A stretch of 29,165 nt of DNA, from positions 1-29,165 of the forward strand of contig DYTA01000001.1 of NCBI GenBank assembly GCA_020726205.1, given 5' to 3'. The DNA comes from Nitrosospira multiformis (GTDB lineage Bacteria; Pseudomonadota; Gammaproteobacteria; Burkholderiales; UBA11063). Within the stretch, counting starts at the first letter, position 1. Each line of letters starts with the position of its first letter. This document shows, one piece after another, positions 9,113 through 17,236 of the stretch. The notes under the pieces are model-generated. The model did no database searches. It was given only the letters and a program-made list of their open reading frames with translations, and was not told the origin of the DNA. A program made the position numbers and the translations under genes.

Positions 9113-10814
9113 TCACCAATTTGGTTATTTCTGCGACTATTAAATCAAGTTCAATAATTTTCGTTTCACGAGTTTTACGATTAAACAACTCTATATTACC
9201 ATTTGCCAAAGTTTTTTCGCCAATAACAATACGATATGGAATACCTAATAACTCACTGTCTGCTAACAAGAAACCAATACGTTCATTGCGATCATCCAAT
9301 AAAACATCGAGACCATTTGCCTTTAAATGATTATATAGATTATCTGCTTCTAAACGAGTAATCTCACTCTTAGCATAATTAGCTGGTGTAATAACAACTT
9401 CAAATGGAGCCATATTGAGTGGAAAAACAATACCATTTTCATCATTATTTTGCTCAATACATGCACCTAAAATCCGAGTTACCCCAATACCATAACATCC
9501 CATTTCCATATATTGAGTTTTACCATTTTGATCTAAATAAGTAACATTCATTGCTTGCGAATATTTAGTTCTGAGTTGGAATACATGCCCAACTTCAATA
9601 CCTCGACATAATTTTATTGTACCTTTGCCATCTGGAGTTTTGTCACCTTCTTGTACATTGCGTAAATCAGCAACAATTGGCTCAACACAATCAACACCAA
9701 AATTAACCCCTGTAAAATGGAAACTATCTTCATTAGCACCACAAACAAAATCAGCTAATAACGCAACTTCTCGATCAGCAATCACGATACCATTAAATCC
9801 AACAGGACCAATAAATCCAGGTTGACAATTAAAACCATTTTTTATAGCTTCATGACTAGAAAAAGTTAATGGTTCTTTCAGTTCTTTTAGCTTGCTAGCT
9901 TTTATTTCATTTAAACTATCATTACCACGAATTAATAATAAAACTGGATTACCATCTACCCCCTCAAAGACTAATGATTTCACGGAATTAGCTAAATCAG
10001 TGCCCAACATTGCACTCACTTCTTCACAAGTTTTTTGGGTAGGAGTAGCAACTTTCTGTAATTGAAGTTTAGCTTCAGGACGAGAATCTCGCGATGGTAA
10101 ACATTCTGCTAACTCAATATTTGCAGCATAATCAGATTCATCACTGTACACAACAATATCTTCTCCACTATCAGCTAGTACTTGAAACTCATGCGATCCA
10201 GTACCACCAATTGAACCAGTATCAGCAGCAACAGGACGAAATTTAAGTCCTAGGCGATTAAATATATTGCAATATGCATCATACATATCGTTATATGTTG
10301 ATAATAGTGAATCAAAATTGCTATGGAATGAATAAGCATCTTTCATGACAAATTCACGAGAACGCATTACACCAAAACGAGGGCGAACTTCATCTCGAAA
10401 TTTAGTTTGAATTTGATATACCGATAAAGGTAGCTGTTTATAGCTCTTTATATCCTTACGAATAGTGTCAGCAACAACCTCCTCGTGAGTTGGACCTAAA
10501 CAAAAATCACGGTCATGGCGATCTTTCATCCGCAATAATTCTTTGCCGTAAAACTCCCACCGACCAGACTCTTGCCAAATTTCAGCAGGCTGTACTGCAG
10601 GCATAAGCATTTCTAATGCACCAATTGCATTCATTTCTTCTCGCACAATTCGTTCAACTTTACGCACTATTTTTAAACCCAACGGCATCCAAGTATAAAT
10701 TCCACTTGATAAACGTTTAATCATTCCAGCTCGTAACATTAGTTGATGACTAATTAACTCTGCTTCGCTAGGAGCTTCTTTAGCCGTTGCAATATAGTAC
10801 TTTGATGCACGCAT
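9096..10814 (-). CDS. proS: Prolyl-tRNA synthetase, bacterial type
   Basis: This 572-residue class II synthetase charges tRNA-Pro. Motif 1 lies near 44-72 (LPLGLKIVRKVERIVREE begins near 44), motif 2 at about 139-160 (FRDEVRPRFGVMRSREF), and motif 3 at 442-447 (GIGVTR). Between motifs 2 and 3, about 224-400, sits the insertion (editing) domain that removes mischarged alanine, so this is the long bacterial form. The C-terminal anticodon-binding domain follows 470. The length is the usual one. AAGGAAA at 10828-10822 precedes the ATG. It overlaps the downstream transglycosylase gene by 17 bp. Confidence 0.97.
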   Translation of the reverse strand: MRASKYYIATAKEAPSEAELISHQLMLRAGMIKRLSSGIYTWMPLGLKIVRKVERIVREEMNAIGALEMLMPAVQPAEIWQESGRWEFYGKELLRMKDRHDRDFCLGPTHEEVVADTIRKDIKSYKQLPLSVYQIQTKFRDEVRPRFGVMRSREFVMKDAYSFHSNFDSLLSTYNDMYDAYCNIFNRLGLKFRPVAADTGSIGGTGSHEFQVLADSGEDIVVYSDESDYAANIELAECLPSRDSRPEAKLQLQKVATPTQKTCEEVSAMLGTDLANSVKSLVFEGVDGNPVLLLIRGNDSLNEIKASKLKELKEPLTFSSHEAIKNGFNCQPGFIGPVGFNGIVIADREVALLADFVCGANEDSFHFTGVNFGVDCVEPIVADLRNVQEGDKTPDGKGTIKLCRGIEVGHVFQLRTKYSQAMNVTYLDQNGKTQYMEMGCYGIGVTRILGACIEQNNDENGIVFPLNMAPFEVVITPANYAKSEITRLEADNLYNHLKANGLDVLLDDRNERIGFLLADSELLGIPYRIVIGEKTLANGNIELFNRKTRETKIIELDLIVAEITKLVNDARN

Positions 10815-10851
10815 ATTTATATTTCCTTTAATTTTAATTTAACTTAATTTA

Positions 10852-10880
10852 TTAATATTTTTGATAAAAATAGTTTACAA
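10852..10880 (-). promoter_or_regulatory. Candidate promoter of proS
   Basis: On the minus strand TTGTAA (10880-10875) and TATTAA (10857-10852) are 17 bp apart, each matching four of six consensus bases. It lies within the 92-bp gap between the potassium permease stop and proS, so proS may be transcribed on its own. The background is very AT-rich, so chance matches are likely. Confidence 0.35.
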
Positions 10881-10906
10881 ATTAATCAATACTTAACTAA
10901 TTATAA

Positions 10907-12871
10907 TTATATTTTCATTGGCAAAATAACCATTTGCATTCCACGTAAATGCAATTGACGCTGCATAATATTTACAGTATTATTGTGTAACATTCTTGTC
11001 CACCAGTTTTCATCAACAAAAACCAATTTTCCACCAAAAAATACACAATCAGAATAATCAACCTGAATTTGTTCAGATAGCTTAATTAATTCTTCGACTC
11101 CATTAACTCCGTAACTAAAATATCCTGCAGAAGGAAGACCATGTTGAGTACAAAAATAACGATAATCTTCAATAATGTGATTTAAGTCTTGGCGATATTT
11201 TTTCTTAAATACTTCTTCATTTGAAAATACTTCAGAATCAATTTCACCAGAAGTTACAAATACAAAATTTTTAAAAACATCAGGAAACATTCTTTGTACC
11301 CACAACAGCGTATGCAATCCAGCTCCATAGTGTTTGGTAACAAAAAATACAGCTGTTTTTTGTTCATTATCAATAATTGGCAATAGTTCTGCACTTTCTG
11401 AATTTATAGAATCAAAATGAGCTGCAAAAAGGTGATCTGCGTCTTTTAATTTCACACCAACCTTACGATAGTGTTCACGAACCATAAAACAAAAACCGAT
11501 AGTAACTGCGGTTATTACAACTGTTAACCAACCACCCTCAGTAAATTTCTCTATTGTGGTTACCACTAAAATTGAAGCACATACCGCAAATCCGATAACT
11601 GCAATAATAAATTTGCGCAACCAAATTTTGTTATCCTTACGTACTTTAATCCAATAAACACAAAGTCCCAATAAAGACAATGAAAAAGTTAAAAATACAT
11701 TAATACTATATAAAACAACTAATGTTGAAACTCTTCCTCTAGCCCATAATAAAATAATAATAGCCGCAATACCTGAGATTAATACTCCATTTTGAGTAAC
11801 CAAACGTCCAGATAACTCTCTAAATTGGCGTGGTAACCACTTATCAACGGCCATATTAGCCATTACTGCTGGACAACCTAAGAATCCTGTATTAGCACCA
11901 ACAAATAATAATGCCGCTTCAAAAAATAAAATAATCGCTAACCAATGATGACTAAAGCCTGTTTCGGCTAAAATACTATTAAATACAACAGCATTTAATG
12001 TCTGACCAAAAACTGGTTCCGCATGCCATAGCAAATATAAAATAATAATTCCACCAGCTGTAAATGACAAAGAAATTGCCATATACATCATAGTAAATTT
12101 GCCAGTACGAACTCTAGGTTCTGCTAACATATTAACATTATTTGAAACAGCTTCAAGACCAGTATAAGTACCACCGCCCAAAGAATATGCTTTCAAGAAA
12201 ATAGCAATTGTTGCGACCAAACCTACTGATGATGACATGACATGTACCTCATGAGCTGCATTTGGCAAAATATCAACTAAATGATTTACATGAAAAAATA
12301 TTCCACCAATGATAATTACCAAATGTGTAACAAGAAATCCCATAAATAAAGGAATTAAAATACGGATAGACTCCTTCATACCGCGTAAATTCAAAATAAT
12401 TAATAGTACAATTATTAAGATTTCAAACTCAATTTTATATGCTAACCACCATACTGGCAATAGACTAAATACAGCATCAACACCACTAGCAACTGATACA
12501 GCGATAGTCAAAATATAGTCAATAATCAAGGCACTACCTGATATAACACCAGCTTTTGGCCCTAATAGATGCGTTGCGACTTTGTAACCACCACCACCAG
12601 ATGGAAATAGTTCGATAACTTGATTGTAAGCAAAAGATATCAAAAACACCGTAAAAGCGGTTGCAAATGCCAAATAAATTGCAATACTGGTATGATGACC
12701 AAGTGCTAAATATGCTTCTTCTGGACCATATGCAGATGAAGATAAACCATCGGCACCAAGACCGATCCATGCTATTACTGCAATTAACGCAATATGCTCT
12801 TTAACTTTTGGACTTGCCGCATTAAGCGGTTTACCAATAATAATATTTTTTAATAACTTTAAAAATCGCAT
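10907..12871 (-). CDS. KimA-like APC-superfamily permease, probable potassium importer
   Basis: This 654-residue protein has about twelve membrane segments to residue 465 and a cytosolic C-terminal domain of about 190 residues. It resembles Bacillus subtilis KimA: the DGLSSSAYGPEE stretch (D41, Y48) matches KimA DALSSVAYGTEQ, SALIIDYILTIAVS (D118, Y119) matches SLLVDYILTVAVS, and VREHYRKVGVKLK near 464 matches IKNHYTAVGEQLR. The D and Y pairs are the residues I recall as lining the KimA potassium site. KimA is a proton-coupled potassium importer controlled by c-di-AMP in Bacillus; nothing here shows c-di-AMP control. The N-terminal segment IGKPL is also shared. AAGGGG at 12882-12877 gives a good ribosome binding site. 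The gene has its own divergent control region. Amino acid transport cannot be excluded. Confidence 0.75.
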   Translation of the reverse strand: MRFLKLLKNIIIGKPLNAASPKVKEHIALIAVIAWIGLGADGLSSSAYGPEEAYLALGHHTSIAIYLAFATAFTVFLISFAYNQVIELFPSGGGGYKVATHLLGPKAGVISGSALIIDYILTIAVSVASGVDAVFSLLPVWWLAYKIEFEILIIVLLIILNLRGMKESIRILIPLFMGFLVTHLVIIIGGIFFHVNHLVDILPNAAHEVHVMSSSVGLVATIAIFLKAYSLGGGTYTGLEAVSNNVNMLAEPRVRTGKFTMMYMAISLSFTAGGIIILYLLWHAEPVFGQTLNAVVFNSILAETGFSHHWLAIILFFEAALLFVGANTGFLGCPAVMANMAVDKWLPRQFRELSGRLVTQNGVLISGIAAIIILLWARGRVSTLVVLYSINVFLTFSLSLLGLCVYWIKVRKDNKIWLRKFIIAVIGFAVCASILVVTTIEKFTEGGWLTVVITAVTIGFCFMVREHYRKVGVKLKDADHLFAAHFDSINSESAELLPIIDNEQKTAVFFVTKHYGAGLHTLLWVQRMFPDVFKNFVFVTSGEIDSEVFSNEEVFKKKYRQDLNHIIEDYRYFCTQHGLPSAGYFSYGVNGVEELIKLSEQIQVDYSDCVFFGGKLVFVDENWWTRMLHNNTVNIMQRQLHLRGMQMVILPMKI

Positions 12872-13028
12872 AGCGACCCCTTACAACTAAGTGCTCAATT
12901 TATTGTAAATATTTTAACTTACAACAACACTTTTAAATACAAATTACTTAACCAATGTATCATTATACTATATCATGCATCAATCTAATTTATACAACAC
13001 AATTTTTTAACTTAATCTCAATTAATTC

Positions 13029-13058
13029 TTGACAAAAGAAACAAAATAGAGATAAAAT
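13029..13058 (+). promoter_or_regulatory. Sigma-70 promoter of rpsU
   Basis: TTGACA (13029-13034, perfect) and TAAAAT (13053-13058, five of six) are 18 bp apart. The expected start near 13065 would give a leader of about 170 bases before the rpsU start, far longer than ribosome binding requires. Confidence 0.75.
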
Positions 13059-13081
13059 TACAGATTAAACAATTTTATAAA

Positions 13082-13176
13082 CACCTAAGGGGGTGATTTA
13101 ATTTATAAGTATTGACTCAGGTCAATTAAATACAAATGAATAAAAAATAAATAGGTAATACAAATTTTTGTATTAC
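13082..13176 (+). promoter_or_regulatory. Structured 5' leader of rpsU (three hairpins)
   Basis: Three inverted repeats lie in the untranslated leader. Hairpin 1 is CACCT/GGGTG (13082-13086 with 13091-13095, one G-T pair). Hairpin 2 is a perfect ATTGAC/GTCAAT stem with a TCAG tetraloop (13111-13126). Hairpin 3 is a perfect 10-bp stem GTAATACAAA/TTTGTATTAC with a two-base loop (13155-13176). ATTTA at 13096-13100 could also pair with TAAAT at 13127-13131 outside hairpin 2. Autoregulatory leaders are common for ribosomal proteins, but I recognise no named leader family here. Hairpin 3 is not followed by a T-run, so it is not a plain terminator. Confidence 0.5.
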
Positions 13177-13238
13177 AAATAAACAACTTATTACACATAT
13201 AATTAAAAACTATTAATATAAATTAAAGGAATAGATAA

Positions 13239-13451
13239 ATGCCTGAAATTAAAGTACGCGATACAGAATATTTTGAAGTAGCTTTACGTCGTTTTAAAAA
13301 AGCAGTTGAAAAAGCTGGTACTCTTACTGAGTTACGTTCTCGTGAATGCTATGAAAAACCTACTACAGAACGTAAAAGAAAAATGGCTGCTGCAGTGAAA
13401 CGCCACTACAAAAAAGTTAGATCTCAAATGTTGCCTAAACGCGGACGTTAA
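13239..13451 (+). CDS. rpsU: 30S ribosomal protein bS21
   Basis: This basic 70-residue protein begins [20 protein letters not shown] and ends KRGR, with the family pattern of two helices rich in Arg and Lys. bS21 sits on the 30S platform near the 3' end of 16S rRNA and aids translation initiation. Length is exactly that of the family. AAAGGA at 13225-13230 lies eight bases before the ATG. It is transcribed alone: a strong promoter and long leader precede it and a terminator follows directly. This differs from the E. coli rpsU-dnaG-rpoD operon. Confidence 0.97.
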   Translation: MPEIKVRDTEYFEVALRRFKKAVEKAGTLTELRSRECYEKPTTERKRKMAAAVKRHYKKVRSQMLPKRGR

Positions 13452-13458
13452 TCTAATT

Positions 13459-13485
13459 AAAAGCTACGAATCAATCGTAGCTTTT
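13459..13485 (+). terminator. Rho-independent terminator of rpsU
   Basis: An 11-bp perfect stem AAAAGCTACGA/TCGTAGCTTTT (13459-13469 with 13475-13485) with a five-base loop ends in a T-run (to 13487). It separates rpsU from the ubiK operon. Confidence 0.9.
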
Positions 13486-13593
13486 TTCATAAAGCCAATA
13501 ATCCAATTTAATAGCACCAATCCCGAAAAATAGATTAAAATCATGTTAGTATTAATATTTAAAGACTAAATTTTTTTAGGTAGTACTGTAATC

Positions 13594-13824
13594 ATGTTTA
13601 AACAACAATTAATAGATCAAATTTCTGGACAACTTACTAACTTATTTAAAAATAATCCGTTAAGCGATATTGAAGATAATTTAAAAACTATATTACATGC
13701 AACTTTTGACAAATTAGATTTAGTAACTCGTGAAGAATTTGATACACAACAAAAAGTTCTTGCAAATACAAGAGCAAAATTAGATGAACTTGAACAAGTT
13801 ATTAAAAATTTAGATTCAAAATAA
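13594..13824 (+). CDS. ubiK: Ubiquinone biosynthesis accessory factor UbiK (YqiC/BMFP family)
   Basis: This 76-residue protein has an N-terminal amphipathic region (MFKQQLIDQISGQLTNLF) and a C-terminal coiled coil from about residue 45 (VTREEFDTQQKVLANTRAKL), the layout of the BMFP/UbiK family. E. coli UbiK is a small membrane-associated partner of the ubiquinone-making Ubi complex, needed for efficient aerobic synthesis. A weak AGG lies 13 bases before the ATG. It is the first gene of a long string and ends six bases before yifB. No clear promoter is seen in the preceding 108 bp after the rpsU terminator. Confidence 0.85.
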   Translation: MFKQQLIDQISGQLTNLFKNNPLSDIEDNLKTILHATFDKLDLVTREEFDTQQKVLANTRAKLDELEQVIKNLDSK

Positions 13825-13830
13825 AAAACC

Positions 13831-15333
13831 ATGAGTATCGCTAAACTTTACTCACGAGCACTAAATGGAATGCATGCTCCACAAATTATTGTTGAAGTTC
13901 ATGTTTCCAGCGGTTTACCTAGTTTTTCAATTGTTGGATTACCCGACACAGAAATTAAAGAAAGCCGTGATAGAATTCGCTCCGCTATTCAAAACTCTGG
14001 GTTTGCATTTCCTGCACGTAGAATAACAGTTAACTTAGCTCCTGCAGACTTACCCAAGGACTCTAGTCGTTTTGATTTACCAATTGCATTAGGGATTTTA
14101 ATTGCAAGTGGATTAGTTTCACCTAACTTAGATATTGATAAATTCGAATTTGCAGGTGAATTAGCCTTAGATGGAGAGCTGAGAGCTATCAAAGGTAGCC
14201 TAGCAATGTCTTATGGAATAAAATCCAGTCAACGAAAATTTATACTGCCTAAAGCAAGTGCCACGGAAGCGGCATTAATTGAGCAACTACAAATAATTGC
14301 AGTTAAAAGCTTAACAGAAGTTATTAGTTATTTAAACGGTACAATTACCTTAAATTATGAAATACCACAGACTCCACAATTACAAGAAGCTGAAATTGAT
14401 AATTTAGATTTTCAACAGGTTAAAGGACAAATTGCTACAAAAAAAGCCTTAGAAATAGCAGCCGCAGGACGCCATTCTTTGCTTATGATAGGTAATCCAG
14501 GGTGCGGTAAATCAATGTTGGCTCACAGAATAACCACAATATTACCATTACTAAGTAATGAAGAAGCGATTGCCAGTGCATCACTACACTCATTAAGTTC
14601 ACAGGGTTTTACACTAGAAAACTGGTGCAGGACTCCGTTTAGAACACCACACCACACCATTTCAAGCGTAGCATTAGTTGGTGGTGGCTCTAACCCAAAA
14701 CCAGGAGAAATAAGTCTTGCTCACAATGGCGTATTATTTTTAGACGAACTACCTGAGTTTGAAAGGAAAGTGCTAGAAGTCCTCCGAGAACCATTAGAGA
14801 GCAAAAAAATTTGTATTGCACGAGCAAACCATAAAGTAGAATATTTAGCGAATTTTCAATTAATTGCTGCAATGAATCCATGTCCATGTGGAAATTTAGG
14901 TCATCCTAAAAAAACATGCAGTTGTTCAATTGAGCAAATAAATCGTTATCGTGCTAAAATCTCTGGACCTCTATTAGATAGGATCGATATTGTTGTAGAT
15001 GTTCCAACACTAAATCCAAATGAGTTACAAGAATTACCTAACGGTGAATCATCAAGCGAAATCAAACAACGAATTATTTTAGCTCGACAAATACAAATAA
15101 ATCGCCAAAATAAATTAAATAGTGAATTAAATAATGAAGAAATTGAACAATATAGTCAACTTGAAAATAACTCAAAACAACTGATAAAACAAATTATCGA
15201 AAAACAGGGCTTATCTGCACGAGGATATTATAGACTATTAAAATTAGCACGAACAATTGCAGATTTACAACGATCAAATTTAGTTACTACTAGTCATATC
15301 AGTATGGCTAGTCAATATAAGCGTAATTTTTAA
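13831..15333 (+). CDS. yifB: YifB/ComM family AAA+ ATPase (Mg-chelatase-like)
   Basis: This 500-residue protein has an N-terminal ChlI-like domain (1-170) and an AAA+ domain with Walker A GNPGCGKS (221-228), Walker B VLFLDE (301-306) and a GPLLDRIDI sensor/arginine region (379-387). A four-Cys cluster, C351, C353, C363 and C365, is typical of the family and may bind zinc. ComM of Vibrio cholerae is a hexameric helicase that drives branch migration when transforming DNA is integrated. The start lies six bases after the ubiK stop with no ribosome binding site, suggesting translational coupling. Its presence on the same string as recA fits a recombination role, although family members also occur in bacteria not known to be competent. 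Confidence 0.92.
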   Translation: MSIAKLYSRALNGMHAPQIIVEVHVSSGLPSFSIVGLPDTEIKESRDRIRSAIQNSGFAFPARRITVNLAPADLPKDSSRFDLPIALGILIASGLVSPNLDIDKFEFAGELALDGELRAIKGSLAMSYGIKSSQRKFILPKASATEAALIEQLQIIAVKSLTEVISYLNGTITLNYEIPQTPQLQEAEIDNLDFQQVKGQIATKKALEIAAAGRHSLLMIGNPGCGKSMLAHRITTILPLLSNEEAIASASLHSLSSQGFTLENWCRTPFRTPHHTISSVALVGGGSNPKPGEISLAHNGVLFLDELPEFERKVLEVLREPLESKKICIARANHKVEYLANFQLIAAMNPCPCGNLGHPKKTCSCSIEQINRYRAKISGPLLDRIDIVVDVPTLNPNELQELPNGESSSEIKQRIILARQIQINRQNKLNSELNNEEIEQYSQLENNSKQLIKQIIEKQGLSARGYYRLLKLARTIADLQRSNLVTTSHISMASQYKRNF

Positions 15334-15356
15334 CTTTGTGAGAAAGAAAAATAAAA

Positions 15357-15911
15357 GTGAAATTTGTTTTAGGTCTATTAATAGGAATAGGAATTGCTGG
15401 AGGTGTTGCCTTTTATTTAAATAAAGCACAGAACCCATTTGTTGATAAGGGATTTAATGGTAACGCATCTAATCCGATCAGCAATATTAAAAATAGTTCT
15501 CAACCACTGGTATTAGCTCCTGGCGTAAAAATGCAAGAAGTCAGTTCCGCACCAGTAGCTAACATTAAGAAAGTAGCATCTAATCCTACAAATTATGATT
15601 TCTATGATGTTCTTCAAGGCAAAAAAGAGCTACAAACACAATCATCAAGTGCACCAATTAATACCAATGCCACTGAAGTAAAACATTTTGCGGTTCAAGT
15701 TGGAGCATTTTCTGAACCAGACTTAGCAAATGATATGAAAGCAAAGCTTGCATTATTAGGTTTTAGTGCTAAAATTCAATCACAACAAATTAATGGACAG
15801 TTTATTAATCGTGTTATTATTGGACCATTTAATACTAACGATGAAGCTAAAAATATCCAGACACAATTAACACAACAAGAAATAAACTCAACAACAATTA
15901 CATTAAATTAA
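15357..15911 (+). CDS. SPOR-domain membrane protein (FtsN-like)
   Basis: This 184-residue protein has one N-terminal membrane segment (residues 3-20), a low-complexity linker and a C-terminal SPOR domain (108-184, beginning KHFAVQVGAFSEPDLA), which binds denuded glycan strands at the division septum. The NYDFYDVLQGK stretch at 79-89 resembles a short conserved segment of betaproteobacterial SPOR proteins, recalled from memory. The start codon is GTG at 15357, as no ATG lies in frame before the membrane segment; the ribosome binding site is weak. It follows yifB by 23 bp and precedes dsbA by 10 bp, and a SPOR protein before dsbA is a familiar betaproteobacterial pair. It may be the divisome protein FtsN, but that is not proved. 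Confidence 0.85.
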   Translation: MKFVLGLLIGIGIAGGVAFYLNKAQNPFVDKGFNGNASNPISNIKNSSQPLVLAPGVKMQEVSSAPVANIKKVASNPTNYDFYDVLQGKKELQTQSSSAPINTNATEVKHFAVQVGAFSEPDLANDMKAKLALLGFSAKIQSQQINGQFINRVIIGPFNTNDEAKNIQTQLTQQEINSTTITLN

Positions 15912-15921
15912 GGAAGACTTT

Positions 15922-16557
15922 ATGAAAAAAATAATTTTTGCATTATTTGGTAGTATGATTTTAACTAATTCATATGCAGCAGATGTTGCACTTAAATTAG
16001 GTACAGATTATACCGTTGTATCCAATACGGCTAAACAACTACCCACCACATCAGGAAAAGTAAATGTTACAGAGTTTTTCTCTTATGCGTGTATTCATTG
16101 TGCATTGCTTGAACCAGATCTAGATCAATGGTATGCAACCAATAAAAATATTCAGTTAAACCGAGTACAAGTGGTGTGGGAAAATAACTTTATTGGTTAT
16201 GCTAAAATTAATGCAACATCACAAATGTTAAATTTAGGTACAAAGTTTAATCAGGCAGTATTTAATGCAACAATGAATCAACGTCAAAATTTAGAAGATC
16301 CAGTACAGCTACAAAAATTCTTAAATACAAATAAAGCAATAGTTAATCCTCAAACGTTTATGGCAACTTATAACTCATTTGCTATTAGCACGAAACCACA
16401 AGAATACGCTCAACTTACACAAGCGTACAACATAAATGGAACACCTACTTTTATTGTGGGCAATAAATATGCAACTCAACCTGCACAACCAGCCAGATTA
16501 ATTCAAGTAGTACAAGCATTAGTTAATAAAGTAAAACAAGAGCAAAAAATTAAGTAA
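15922..16557 (+). CDS. dsbA: Periplasmic thiol:disulfide oxidoreductase DsbA
   Basis: This 211-residue protein has a signal peptide cleaved after SYA (about residue 19), a thioredoxin fold with active site C57-I58-H59-C60, and the cis-proline loop GTPTF (P175). DsbA oxidises cysteines of exported proteins and is itself reoxidised by DsbB, which is not in this window. E. coli DsbA has CPHC; here the proline is replaced by isoleucine, which is likely to change redox potential. The codons at the site read clearly TGT ATT CAT TGT. It sits in the ubiK-recA string, 10 bp after the SPOR gene and 11 bp before the Pcm-like gene, with GGAAG before the ATG. Confidence 0.93.
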   Translation: MKKIIFALFGSMILTNSYAADVALKLGTDYTVVSNTAKQLPTTSGKVNVTEFFSYACIHCALLEPDLDQWYATNKNIQLNRVQVVWENNFIGYAKINATSQMLNLGTKFNQAVFNATMNQRQNLEDPVQLQKFLNTNKAIVNPQTFMATYNSFAISTKPQEYAQLTQAYNINGTPTFIVGNKYATQPAQPARLIQVVQALVNKVKQEQKIK

Positions 16558-16568
16558 AGGAATTAGAA

Positions 16569-17219
16569 ATGGATTTTAATTTAGCCCGCTTTAATATGAT
16601 TGAGCAACAAGTCCGTCCATGGAATGTATTCGATGAAAGAATTTTAAACTTATTCGCAACAATCAATCGAGAGGATTTTGTTTTAGCTGAGTATCGTAAT
16701 TTAGCCTTATCAGACATTGAAATTCCACTTCCTGGTACGCAAAAAATGCTTTTCCCAAGAATTGAAGCTCGCCTATTACAAGAATTACAATTGAAAAAAA
16801 AGGATAAAGTTCTAGAAATCGGCACTGGAAGTGGTTATGTTACTGCTCTCATAGCAAAGCTAGCTGACTTTGTTTATAGTTTAGAAATAAATCCTACAAA
16901 TTATAAATTTGCCATTGAAAATTTGACTAAAGTTGGTATTAAAAATGTTTCACTAGTTGAAATTGATGGTATACATGGTTATGAATCTAAGGCTCAATTT
17001 GATAAAATTTTTATTGGAGGAAGTATACAGGAGATCAATATAACAATTAAAAAACAATTAAAAGTTGGTGGACTTTTAGTTGCAGTAATTGGTGATGCTC
17101 CAATTATGCAAGCTGTTTTAATCGAAAAAATTTCTGATACAGAGTATAAACAAACAAATCTTTTTGAGACTCATGTTGAACAACTCGTTAGCAATAATAC
17201 TAACCAATTCATTTTATAA
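16569..17219 (+). CDS. SAM-dependent methyltransferase related to protein-L-isoaspartate methyltransferase (Pcm-like)
   Basis: This 216-residue protein has a Rossmann-type methyltransferase core with SAM-binding motif [11 protein letters not shown] at 81-91 and an acidic LEI at 105-107. Its start, [20 protein letters not shown], matches a betaproteobacterial group usually annotated as protein-L-isoaspartate O-methyltransferase, which repairs aged proteins. True Pcm enzymes carry a GxxQTIS motif for isoaspartate binding; here the aligned place reads [11 protein letters not shown] (53-63), so the Ser and the usual context are missing. It may therefore methylate something else. AAAGGAATT before the ATG is a good ribosome binding site. 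It ends 17 bp before recA. Family membership is fairly sure; activity is not. Confidence 0.8.
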   Translation: MDFNLARFNMIEQQVRPWNVFDERILNLFATINREDFVLAEYRNLALSDIEIPLPGTQKMLFPRIEARLLQELQLKKKDKVLEIGTGSGYVTALIAKLADFVYSLEINPTNYKFAIENLTKVGIKNVSLVEIDGIHGYESKAQFDKIFIGGSIQEINITIKKQLKVGGLLVAVIGDAPIMQAVLIEKISDTEYKQTNLFETHVEQLVSNNTNQFIL

Positions 17220-17236
17220 TAAAAAAGGAAACTAAC

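Larger units (their letters stand above)
12872..13238. promoter_or_regulatory. Divergent intergenic region between the potassium permease and rpsU
   Basis: This 367-bp gap holds the rpsU promoter (13029-13058) and leader (about 13065-13238), both described separately. For the minus-strand permease gene a TATAAT lies at 12967-12962, but no good -35 is visible 16-18 bp before it. No open reading frame or known structured RNA was recognised in the left half. Confidence 0.45.

Noticed and set aside
17215..17220. TATAAT directly upstream of recA as a recA promoter
   Set aside because: No -35 lies 16-18 bp before it, and transcription would start almost at the ribosome binding site; AT-rich sequence makes chance TATAAT common.
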